The notes beneath the pieces were generated by a model. It did no database searches. It was not told where the DNA came from and worked only from the letters and a program-made list of their open reading frames with translations. Shown here piece by piece: positions 1 to 5,110 of a DNA stretch of 5,110 bases. The position numbers and the translations under genes were made by a program. Every line of letters begins with the position of its first letter. Position 1 is the first letter of the stretch. Source of the DNA: Bacteroidales bacterium (lineage in GTDB: Bacteria > Bacteroidota > Bacteroidia > Bacteroidales > JALTDM01); assembly GCA_027073875.1 (NCBI GenBank), contig JALTEO010000420.1, forward strand, positions 1 through 5,110, given 5' to 3'.

Positions 1-4
1 TTTG
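1..4 (+). promoter_or_regulatory. Possible 3' end of an rnhB promoter -7 box, cut by the window edge
   Basis: The window opens with TTTG followed by CAAAGTTA. TTTG at 1-4 could be the last half of a TAnnTTTG box whose first four bases lie outside the window. It would place transcription start near 9-12 and the TTG start codon at 26, a spacing like that of the other promoters here. The missing bases make this only a suggestion. Confidence 0.35.
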
Positions 5-12
5 CAAAGTTA
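5..12 (-). promoter_or_regulatory. Possible outward-facing -7 box at the left edge
   Basis: The minus strand of 12-5 reads TAACTTTG, matching TAnnTTTG, with a TTG at 32-30 after a 17-nt spacer. It would drive a gene to the left of the window, divergent from rnhB. The match is to a short degenerate motif and the gene it would serve is not visible. Confidence 0.25.
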
Positions 13-25
13 AAGTTTATTTCTA

Positions 26-643
26 TTGGCAATACCAAAAACTAAATTGAAACCCTTTTTATTGTCCGGCAGACGAGAAGTTGGCTGCGACGAAGCCGGA
101 AGAGGTGCACTGGCAGGACCTGTATATGCTGCTGCCGTTATTTTAGAACCGGATTTTTTCCACCCAATATTAAACGATTCCAAACAACTAACCGAAAAAC
201 AACGCTACGAACTACGACCTATCATTGAGCAAGAAGCTGTGGCATGGGCTGTTGCCGCCATTGATCACAGGGAAATTGAAAAAATAAATATATTAAATGC
301 CAGCATTAAAGCCATGCAGACAGCTATCGGGAAATTATCCGTAATACCCGATTTCATTTTAGTTGACGGCAATAAGTTTAAGCCCTACAAAGACATCCCT
401 CATCAGTGCATTATCGGTGGCGACGGAAAATTTATGTCCATTGCCGCTGCCTCAATCCTTGCCAAAACTTACCGTGATGATTTTATGGTAAAAATCAGCA
501 AGGAATTTCCAAATTACGGTTGGGATAAAAACAAAGGTTACGCCACGAAAACACATCGTGAAGCTATCGTTAAATTTGGCATTTCACCCTATCACCGAAA
601 GACTTATCTCGGCAATATTTTACAGGGAAGTTTTAATTTTTGA
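26..643 (+). CDS. rnhB: Ribonuclease HII
   Basis: RNase HII cleaves the RNA strand of RNA/DNA hybrids and nicks 5' of single ribonucleotides misincorporated in DNA, acting in the cytoplasm with Mg2+ or Mn2+. The 205-residue product is close to the usual length of about 200. Its catalytic signature is complete: GCDEAGRG at residues 20-27 supplies the D22/E23 pair, the VDGN motif supplies D114, and GGDGKF at 131-136 supplies D133. The AAASILAKTYRDD block (140-152) and the HKGYxT-like segment KGYATKTH follow as in the family. No ATG lies upstream of the core. An in-frame TAA at 11-13 is followed by TTG at 26, and further TTG codons lie at 47 and 65. TTG 26 is chosen; TTG 47 gives an N-terminus just as long as some homologues and cannot be excluded. 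The 3' end overlaps the convergent rsmD by 11 nt. Function is near certain; the exact start is not. Confidence 0.96.
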   Translation: MAIPKTKLKPFLLSGRREVGCDEAGRGALAGPVYAAAVILEPDFFHPILNDSKQLTEKQRYELRPIIEQEAVAWAVAAIDHREIEKINILNASIKAMQTAIGKLSVIPDFILVDGNKFKPYKDIPHQCIIGGDGKFMSIAAASILAKTYRDDFMVKISKEFPNYGWDKNKGYATKTHREAIVKFGISPYHRKTYLGNILQGSFNF

Positions 644-1166
644 AAAAACTGAAATTTACGCCACCGTAACGACGCACATCAAAGCATTTCGGATTTTCGT
701 TAAATGAAATATTATCATCGTGTTCCAAAATAAACCAACCGTCAGGCGACAGCAATTGGTTTGAAAGAAATAAATCGGGTAATTCACCTACGAAATCAGC
801 TTTAAACGGCGGGTCGGCAAAGATAATATCAAATGTTTTCTCGGGAAACCGTTCCGATATTTTAAAGACATCGGCTTTAATAACAGACAACGACATTTTC
901 AATTTAGCGGCGGCATTCTTAATTGCCATTACATTATGGTAATTCTTTTCCACGGCGATAATATCCGACACACCTCGGGAGATAAACTCAAAACTAATAC
1001 TGCCGGAACCGGAAAATAAATCAAGGACTTTCAGCGATTCAAAATCAAAATTGGAATGTAAGATATTAAAAAGTGCTTCCTTTGCTCTGTCTGTTGTAAC
1101 ACGGCTTTTAAAACCTTTAGGCAAAGGGAAAACTTGTCCTCTGTTTTTACCACTTATGATACGCAA
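633..1166 (-). CDS. rsmD: 16S rRNA (guanine(966)-N(2))-methyltransferase RsmD
   Basis: RsmD transfers a methyl group from S-adenosylmethionine to N2 of G966 (E. coli numbering) of 16S rRNA during 30S assembly. The 177-aa protein has the family order: N-terminal MRIISGKNRG, then TTDRAKEALFNIL (24-36), the SAM-binding motif I VLDLFSGSGS (47-56), acidic motif II residue E73, and the catalytic DPPF tetrad at 118-121. Length fits the family. The start is TTG at 1164-1166. An in-frame TAA lies only three codons upstream with no other start between, and the first residues match the canonical RsmD N-terminus, so TTG is effectively forced. The usual RPTTD motif reads RVTTD here. It is the last gene of a minus-strand operon, overlapping the end of the DUF3822 gene by 13 nt, which suggests translational coupling. 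Its own 3' end overlaps that of convergent rnhB. Confidence 0.95.
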   Translation of the reverse strand: MRIISGKNRGQVFPLPKGFKSRVTTDRAKEALFNILHSNFDFESLKVLDLFSGSGSISFEFISRGVSDIIAVEKNYHNVMAIKNAAAKLKMSLSVIKADVFKISERFPEKTFDIIFADPPFKADFVGELPDLFLSNQLLSPDGWFILEHDDNISFNENPKCFDVRRYGGVNFSFFKN

Positions 1167-1999
1167 AACGGAAAGTTAAATAATGAATTGGTTCGATATA
1201 AAGGTATTGGCTTTAATGCGGGAGAAACGCCAAAAAACTTGGTAAACTCAAAAGGATAAACCTGTAAGAAAAACTTCTTTATTTCCTGTGAAATTTTACC
1301 TTTGGGAAAATCGACCCTGCCTGACAAGAACAGTTCAACTTTTTTGGTATCTAACTTAAATTCATCAGCTAATTTTACAAGAAAAAAGACAAAGTCCTGT
1401 GGTTGCTTAAACGCTATTTGATTGAAAAAAGCCAATTTCCCTGAATCAAAAAGTGATAGAAGAATAGAATCGCCCAACACATCAACAAAAATTACCGGTT
1501 TATCTTTATTTTTCAATCGTTCATTCTGAAACAACACACAAGTTTCCAAAAAACCGGAAGCAGTATGAAAAAAATCTTGTTCCTTAAAAAAGGGCGAAAG
1601 TAATTTTACAACATCGCGTTTTACCGAAAAAAGCAAATAAGCATTCAGATGATTTAGTTTGTTAAAAAAAACTTTCTCCGTTTCCTCCAAAAAATCCTCA
1701 AAATTAAACCGGAATAAATCTACTGTTTTTCCATCATCAAAAAGGGCTGATGGCACAAGCAATGTCTTTCCGACAGAAAGCGACAATAACTTTTGTTTGG
1801 CGACAGCACTTAACAATGGTGATTTTGAGAATGTTGCCAATTCGGAATCGTCTTCAAACACATCAATACTAACAAATTGATTACGATCAAACGAAAAAAC
1901 CGAGATAGCAGATTGATTATCATGCACCTCAGCCACTACCATAGCAGCTGCTAAATCAGAGAAATCAAAATTTTTATCCTTTAAACTGACGGAAGCCAT
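1154..1999 (-). CDS. DUF3822 family protein (unknown function, Bacteroidota-specific)
   Basis: This 281-aa protein resembles DUF3822, a family of unknown function found in Bacteroidota and commonly next to rsmD; I recognise it by context and recalled sequence pattern, not by a search. Visible landmarks are LVPSALFDD at 81-89, a hydrophobic strand-turn-strand stretch VIFVDVLGDS to LAFFN at 169-193, the segment QPQDFVFFLVKLADEF at about 199-214, and LFLSGRV at 223-229. The VDVLGDSILLSLFDSGKLAFFN pattern (strand, Gly-Asp turn, strand) recalls the phosphate-binding hairpin of actin/PilM-type ATPases, but key ATPase residues cannot be assigned, so that is inference. It has no signal peptide or membrane helix and should be cytoplasmic. 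ATG at 1997-1999 lies 6 nt after the stop of the 185-aa membrane protein gene, and its end overlaps rsmD by 13 nt. The composition is rich in Phe, Leu and Lys. Confidence 0.82.
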   Translation of the reverse strand: MASVSLKDKNFDFSDLAAAMVVAEVHDNQSAISVFSFDRNQFVSIDVFEDDSELATFSKSPLLSAVAKQKLLSLSVGKTLLVPSALFDDGKTVDLFRFNFEDFLEETEKVFFNKLNHLNAYLLFSVKRDVVKLLSPFFKEQDFFHTASGFLETCVLFQNERLKNKDKPVIFVDVLGDSILLSLFDSGKLAFFNQIAFKQPQDFVFFLVKLADEFKLDTKKVELFLSGRVDFPKGKISQEIKKFFLQVYPFEFTKFFGVSPALKPIPLYRTNSLFNFPFCVS

Positions 2000-2005
2000 A
2001 CGGGT

Positions 2006-2563
2006 TTATTCCCAATTTCCGGAAGTAGAGACTTCAACCATTGAACCGACTTTTAATACTTGACTCGGGTCAAATGGTTTGGAATCCTTACACTCAAATA
2101 CTTGTTGTTTGGTTTGAGATACTTCAATTTCGCCGGCTTGAAGTTTGAATTTTGCACCATTAGTGTAAGGAACATATGGCAATGAGTCAATATCAACCTT
2201 TTGCAAAATAGAATCATGAACAGGAATATACAATGTATCACGGACAATCATTCCCATTTTTACAGCTTGTTTTTCAGTAATAGAGTCAAGTAATTCATCG
2301 GGAATTTGTCCAATCTTCTTAATTAACCTCAACGAATCATTTTTCAGGAAGTTTAATAAAGTATCGAAACTACCGGTATATACATTATAAACACTCTTAT
2401 AGGTCGTTTCCGCTTTTCGTATATCTTTTAATCTTTTAATGACTGCCGAGTATCTAACTTTCTTTTCTTGCTGAAACCTAATAGGTTTTGCAATTGTTTC
2501 ATAAGTAAAATAAGCAAGAACCAAAATTAAAACCGCTAACCCAATTTTAAGAATATTGTTCAT
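2006..2563 (-). CDS. Conserved single-pass membrane protein of unknown function
   Basis: I do not recognise a named function. The 185-aa product has one hydrophobic segment at about residues 4-20, following a short N-terminus with K6, and should be anchored in the inner membrane with the rest outside the cytoplasm. A charged, probably helical stretch follows (29-56, with VIKRLKDIRKAETTYKSVY at 41-59), then VYTGSFDTLLNFLKND at 61-76. A beta-rich C-terminal part contains repeated DT/DSI/DSL turns and ends in GNWE. The helix plus Y-x-x-x-x-x-Y-x-G-x-F order faintly resembles pseudopilins, but the prepilin peptidase site (G/A then F, with E at +5) is absent. It has one cysteine, C158, and no lipobox. 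It is the first gene of the operon with DUF3822 and rsmD. Start ATG at 2561-2563 sits 22 nt after a consensus -7 box, which supports it. Confidence 0.85.
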   Translation of the reverse strand: MNNILKIGLAVLILVLAYFTYETIAKPIRFQQEKKVRYSAVIKRLKDIRKAETTYKSVYNVYTGSFDTLLNFLKNDSLRLIKKIGQIPDELLDSITEKQAVKMGMIVRDTLYIPVHDSILQKVDIDSLPYVPYTNGAKFKLQAGEIEVSQTKQQVFECKDSKPFDPSQVLKVGSMVEVSTSGNWE

Positions 2564-2585
2564 GGTAAATCATTTTTATTTCGTG

Positions 2586-2616
2586 CAAAATTAATTTTTA
2601 TATCAAAACAGGCAAA
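2586..2616 (-). promoter_or_regulatory. Bacteroidota-type promoter of the 185-aa protein/DUF3822/rsmD operon
   Basis: Read on the minus strand, TTTG (2616-2613) is followed after exactly 19 nt by TAATTTTG (2593-2586). This matches the Bacteroidota primary sigma consensus TTTG-N(about 19)-TAnnTTTG in every fixed position. Transcription would start some 4-8 nt further on, leaving a leader of roughly 15-20 nt before ATG 2563. It is the best promoter match in the window. Confidence 0.75.
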
Positions 2617-2740
2617 TGAATTTTTCTTTTTTTCAACAAACTTATAAATGCTTACTTTTTTCAAGACTGTAATGCAAGATAATTTTCAGCAAAAAAATAA
2701 TTCAAAACATTTTACGAATAAAAAGACACGAACACCCCAA

Positions 2741-4270
2741 CTATTCCCACTCAATAGTAGCCGGCGGCTTGGAACTGATATCGTAAACTACGCGATTGAT
2801 GCCTTTTACATGATTTATAATTTGGCTGGAAACCTCCGACAAAAAATCATATGGCAAATGCACCCAATCAGCAGTCATTCCGTCGGTAGATTCAACAGCC
2901 CGTAAGGCAATCACTTGTTCATAAGTTCGTTCGTCACCCATTACACCTACCGTTTGCACCGGCAACAAAATAGTAGCCGCTTGCCATACCTTATCGTAAA
3001 GACCATGATTTTTCAATCCTTTGATAAAAATATCATCTGCGGCTTGTAACATAGTTACTTTTTCGGGTGTAATATCACCAAGGATACGAATTGCCAATCC
3101 GGGACCGGGAAAAGGATGTCTGCCCAAAATATTTTGGTCAATTGCCAATTCTTTTCCTACCCTACGCACTTCGTCTTTAAACAAAAGTCGTAGTGGTTCC
3201 ACAATCTTTAAATTCATCTTTTCCGGCAATCCGCCAACATTGTGATGCGATTTAATGGTTGCCGACGGACCTTTTACAGATATCGATTCAATAACATCAG
3301 GATAAATTGTTCCTTGTGCCAACCACCTGACATCATGTATCTTATGTGCCTCATCATCAAAAACATCAATAAAAGTCTTCCCGATAATTTTCCGTTTTTT
3401 TTCGGGACTACTCTCCCCTTTCAGTCGTTCAAGGAACAAAGCAGAGGCATCAACACCTTTCACATTCAATCCCATATCTTTATAGGAAGCAAGTACCTCT
3501 TCAAATTCATTTTTCCGCAACAATCCGTTATTTACAAAAATGCAATATAATTGTTTACCAATGGCTTTGTGCAGTAACACCGCCGCCACAGACGAATCAA
3601 CTCCCCCCGACAGACCTAAAACCACTTTATCATTTCCAATTTTTGCTTTCAACTCCTTTATCGTAGAGTCAACAAAAGATGCCGGTGTCCAATCCTGATT
3701 TGCCCCACAAATACCTACAACAAAATTCTTCAAAAGCTTTTGTCCTTCTTCGGAATGATACACCTCAGGGTGAAACTGAATACCATAAGTTTTCTCCCCT
3801 TGAATATGATAAGCAGCCACTTCTATATTATTGGAATTAGCAATAATCTCCGCACCTTCAGGTTTTTTCATAATGGTATCGGCATGCGACATCCACACCT
3901 GTGAATCATCTTTCATCCCTGCAAAAAGCAAACAATCCCTAGCAACAATGTGTAATTTTGCCCTACCATATTCCCGCATATCTGCCTGCCTCACTTCTCC
4001 CCCATAGAGTTGTGCCATCAACTGTGCACCATAACAAATTCCTAACACAGGATAACGATTTCTCAGTCCCGACACATCAACCTTAGGTGCTTCAGCATCT
4101 CTTACCGAAAAAGGACTTCCCGAAAGCACTACACCTTTTACACTATCATCAAATTCGGGCAGATATGTACATGGATGTATCTCACAATAAACATTTAACT
4201 CTCTGATTTTCCGTGCAATCAACTGCGTATATTGAGAGCCGAAATCTATAATAATAATCTTTTCCTGCAT
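2741..4270 (-). CDS. guaA: GMP synthase (glutamine-hydrolysing)
   Basis: GuaA converts XMP, ATP and glutamine to GMP, AMP, pyrophosphate and glutamate, the last step of de novo guanine nucleotide synthesis in the cytoplasm. The 509-aa protein is complete. An N-terminal class I glutamine amidotransferase carries the nucleophile C79 in GICYGAQ and the H167/E169 pair in QFHPE. An ATP pyrophosphatase domain carries the PP-loop SGGVDSS at 221-227. The C-terminal XMP-binding/dimerisation domain includes HPFPGPGLAIR (385-395) and the invariant ending PPATIEWE. A reading frame extends six codons upstream to a TTG at 4286-4288, but that TTG lies inside the predicted -7 promoter box. The ATG at 4268-4270, giving MQEKIIIIDFGSQ as in homologues, is therefore the start. 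The gene is divergent from the export lipoprotein gene; the 177-bp gap on its 3' side and the next operon's promoter suggest it is transcribed alone. Confidence 0.98.
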   Translation of the reverse strand: MQEKIIIIDFGSQYTQLIARKIRELNVYCEIHPCTYLPEFDDSVKGVVLSGSPFSVRDAEAPKVDVSGLRNRYPVLGICYGAQLMAQLYGGEVRQADMREYGRAKLHIVARDCLLFAGMKDDSQVWMSHADTIMKKPEGAEIIANSNNIEVAAYHIQGEKTYGIQFHPEVYHSEEGQKLLKNFVVGICGANQDWTPASFVDSTIKELKAKIGNDKVVLGLSGGVDSSVAAVLLHKAIGKQLYCIFVNNGLLRKNEFEEVLASYKDMGLNVKGVDASALFLERLKGESSPEKKRKIIGKTFIDVFDDEAHKIHDVRWLAQGTIYPDVIESISVKGPSATIKSHHNVGGLPEKMNLKIVEPLRLLFKDEVRRVGKELAIDQNILGRHPFPGPGLAIRILGDITPEKVTMLQAADDIFIKGLKNHGLYDKVWQAATILLPVQTVGVMGDERTYEQVIALRAVESTDGMTADWVHLPYDFLSEVSSQIINHVKGINRVVYDISSKPPATIEWE

Positions 4271-4285
4271 TATTGAAATTTTGCT

Positions 4286-4293
4286 CAAAGATA
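4286..4293 (-). promoter_or_regulatory. Promoter -7 box of guaA
   Basis: The minus strand reads TATCTTTG, a full match to TAnnTTTG, ending 15 nt before ATG 4270. No TTG is found 17-23 nt upstream, so the -33 half is weak or absent. The leader would be only about 10 nt. The box overlaps the upstream TTG that would otherwise extend the GuaA frame, arguing against that start. I see no guanine riboswitch: the leader is too short. Confidence 0.6.
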
Positions 4294-4329
4294 AATTATT
4301 GCGAACATTTGAGATTAATTTATGTTAAA

Positions 4330-4363
4330 TTTGTATCCAATAAAAGTAAAAATAGTATTTTTG
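4330..4363 (+). promoter_or_regulatory. Promoter of the polysaccharide export gene
   Basis: TTTG at 4330-4333 and TATTTTTG at 4356-4363 match the Bacteroidota -33 and -7 boxes with a 22-nt spacer, at the long end of the accepted range. The -7 box ends 14 nt before ATG 4378, so the leader would be about 6-10 nt. The -7 box overlaps a small AT palindrome (4348-4362). Confidence 0.55.
4348..4362. repeat. Perfect 7-bp inverted repeat around one base, over a -7 box
   Basis: AAAAATA-G-TATTTTT is a perfect palindrome whose right arm lies within the -7 box of the export gene. It could be an operator half-site pair or simply a chance result in AT-rich DNA; with only A and T in the arms, chance is quite possible. 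Confidence 0.3.
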
Positions 4364-4377
4364 GGCATAATTTTCTT

Positions 4378-5110
4378 ATGAAAAAACTTATTCTTTTTCT
4401 ACTCGTTGCAAGCATTTTGTCGTCTTGTTCAAGATATAAGGACTTGGTTTACTTTAATCAAGCCAACCTTCCTGATACCACTTATCAACCTGAATATACC
4501 GATTTCAGCATTAGCAAAGGCGACTTAATCTATTTTACTGTTTACAGTATTAACAAAGAGATCAATAGTATTTTTAATGATGCTGCTACCACAAACCTAA
4601 ACTATGCCTACTCAAAAGCCAATCTTTTCATTCGTGGATATACTGTTGATAATTCAGGAAATGTAAATTTACCATTTATTGGGAAAGTTGCTATAGCGGG
4701 ACTAACAGTAGATTCTGCCGAGACAAAAATTCAAAACCTTATTGGTGAATATTTTAATGATGTAACCATAAAAGTAAAATTTGTCAGTTTTAACCTCACC
4801 ATTCTCGGCGAAGTCAATTCCCCCGGATTTTATACTATTTACGATCGTAATTTTAATATTTTGGAAGCACTCGGAATGGCAAAAGATATTAGTGTTTACG
4901 GTAACCGGAAAGAAATAAAAGTCATTCATCAAAATGTGGACGGCATTACAACCGAAGTAATTGATTTAACTTCCGATGATATTTTCTCCGGCAAGAAATT
5001 TTTCCTTCAACCTAATGACATTATTTATGTTCCACCACGGAAAAATAAAAATTTCCGGTTGAATGCACCTAATATCTCTATTGTATTAAGCTCTATAACC
5101 ACATTAATTT
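4378..5110 (+). CDS. Wza-type polysaccharide export outer-membrane lipoprotein (partial, 3' end outside window)
   Basis: This open frame starts at ATG 4378-4380 and is still open after 244 codons at the window edge. The N-terminus is a lipoprotein signal peptide: MKK, a hydrophobic stretch, and the lipobox LSSC with acylated C17. Residue +2 is Ser, so outer-membrane sorting is expected. A polysaccharide-export (Poly_export) domain spans about 41-136, with SKGDLIYFTV at 46-55 and the signature GYTVDNSGNVNLPFIGKV at 87-104. An SLBB-type domain begins near 138 with LTILGEVNSPGFY (140-152) and ends near LQPNDIIYVPP (210-220). A hydrophobic stretch starts around 233. Family members form the outer-membrane channel through which capsule or exopolysaccharide leaves, usually beside a Wzc-like chain-length/kinase protein. 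Only one SLBB domain is present, as in the short Bacteroidota versions; I expect the stop soon after 5110. The specific polysaccharide cannot be inferred. Confidence 0.93.
   Translation, partial: MKKLILFLLVASILSSCSRYKDLVYFNQANLPDTTYQPEYTDFSISKGDLIYFTVYSINKEINSIFNDAATTNLNYAYSKANLFIRGYTVDNSGNVNLPFIGKVAIAGLTVDSAETKIQNLIGEYFNDVTIKVKFVSFNLTILGEVNSPGFYTIYDRNFNILEALGMAKDISVYGNRKEIKVIHQNVDGITTEVIDLTSDDIFSGKKFFLQPNDIIYVPPRKNKNFRLNAPNISIVLSSITTLI

Noticed and set aside
1659..1880. Plus-strand 73-codon ORF opposite the DUF3822 gene
   Set aside because: It lies wholly antisense to a well-supported CDS, has no promoter box and no recognisable motif; low-complexity Ser/Asn content fits a shadow frame.
2649..2676. 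Imperfect hairpin TGCTTAC / GTAATGCA between guaA and the next operon, as a guaA terminator
   Set aside because: The stem is short, needs a bulge, has a 13-nt loop and is not followed by a proper U-run on the minus strand.
2648..2905. Plus-strand 85-codon ORF starting in the intergenic gap and running antisense into the guaA 3' end
   Set aside because: Two thirds of it is antisense to the invariant GuaA C-terminus, and its start region shows no promoter or conserved motif.
3242..3550. Plus-strand 102-codon ORF inside guaA (also one at 3021-3245)
   Set aside because: Antisense to conserved GuaA domains, with no family features; shadow of guaA codon usage.
4268..4288. Longer GuaA N-terminus starting at TTG 4288
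   Set aside because: The extra six residues are not part of the GuaA family N-terminus, and the TTG falls within the predicted -7 box, upstream of the expected transcription start.
4271..4300. Guanine riboswitch upstream of guaA
   Set aside because: The predicted promoter lies 15 nt from the start codon, leaving no room for an aptamer, and no purine-aptamer core is visible.
4304..4326. Inverted repeat AACAT / ATGTT between the divergent promoters, as an operator
   Set aside because: Five-base arms with a 13-nt spacer are expected by chance in AT-rich DNA.
4702..4932. Minus-strand 76-codon ORF inside the export lipoprotein gene
   Set aside because: Antisense to the conserved Poly_export and SLBB region; no supporting signal.

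Overview
The window looks like an AT-rich chromosomal segment from a member of the Bacteroidota, most likely Bacteroidales. Three things point there. There is a family 185-aa protein / DUF3822 / rsmD gene cluster. The polysaccharide-export lipoprotein is the short Bacteroidota form. Promoter-like sequences match the Bacteroidota sigma-factor consensus (TTTG, about 17-23 nt, TAnnTTTG), and no clear Shine-Dalgarno sites are seen. Assignment below phylum is inference.

Left part (1-2616): rnhB (RNase HII, plus strand) converges on a compact three-gene minus-strand operon and overlaps it tail to tail by 11 nt. Reading from its promoter near 2616, the operon encodes a membrane-anchored protein of unknown function (185 aa), a DUF3822-family protein (281 aa) and rsmD (16S rRNA guanine-N2 methyltransferase, 177 aa). 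The genes are separated by 6 nt and then overlap by 13 nt, so they are probably translated together. Both rnhB and rsmD appear to start at TTG; for rsmD an in-frame stop 9 nt upstream leaves no other usual start.

Middle (2741-4270): guaA (GMP synthase) on the minus strand, complete, with all catalytic motifs. A 177-bp gap separates it from the 185-aa gene and contains that operon's promoter. No convincing terminator is seen there.

Right part (4271-5110): a 107-bp divergent intergenic region holds a minus-strand promoter for guaA and a plus-strand promoter for a Wza-type outer-membrane polysaccharide export lipoprotein. The lipoprotein gene runs off the right edge after 244 codons and probably opens a capsule or exopolysaccharide locus beyond the window.

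Most of the window is housekeeping: RNA/DNA hybrid removal, ribosomal RNA modification and purine synthesis. I saw no tRNA, rRNA, CRISPR, insertion sequence or phage gene, and no strong case for a wholly new system. The least understood part is the membrane protein/DUF3822 pair fixed to rsmD. The most instructive non-coding signal is a repeated close-set promoter layout giving very short leaders.
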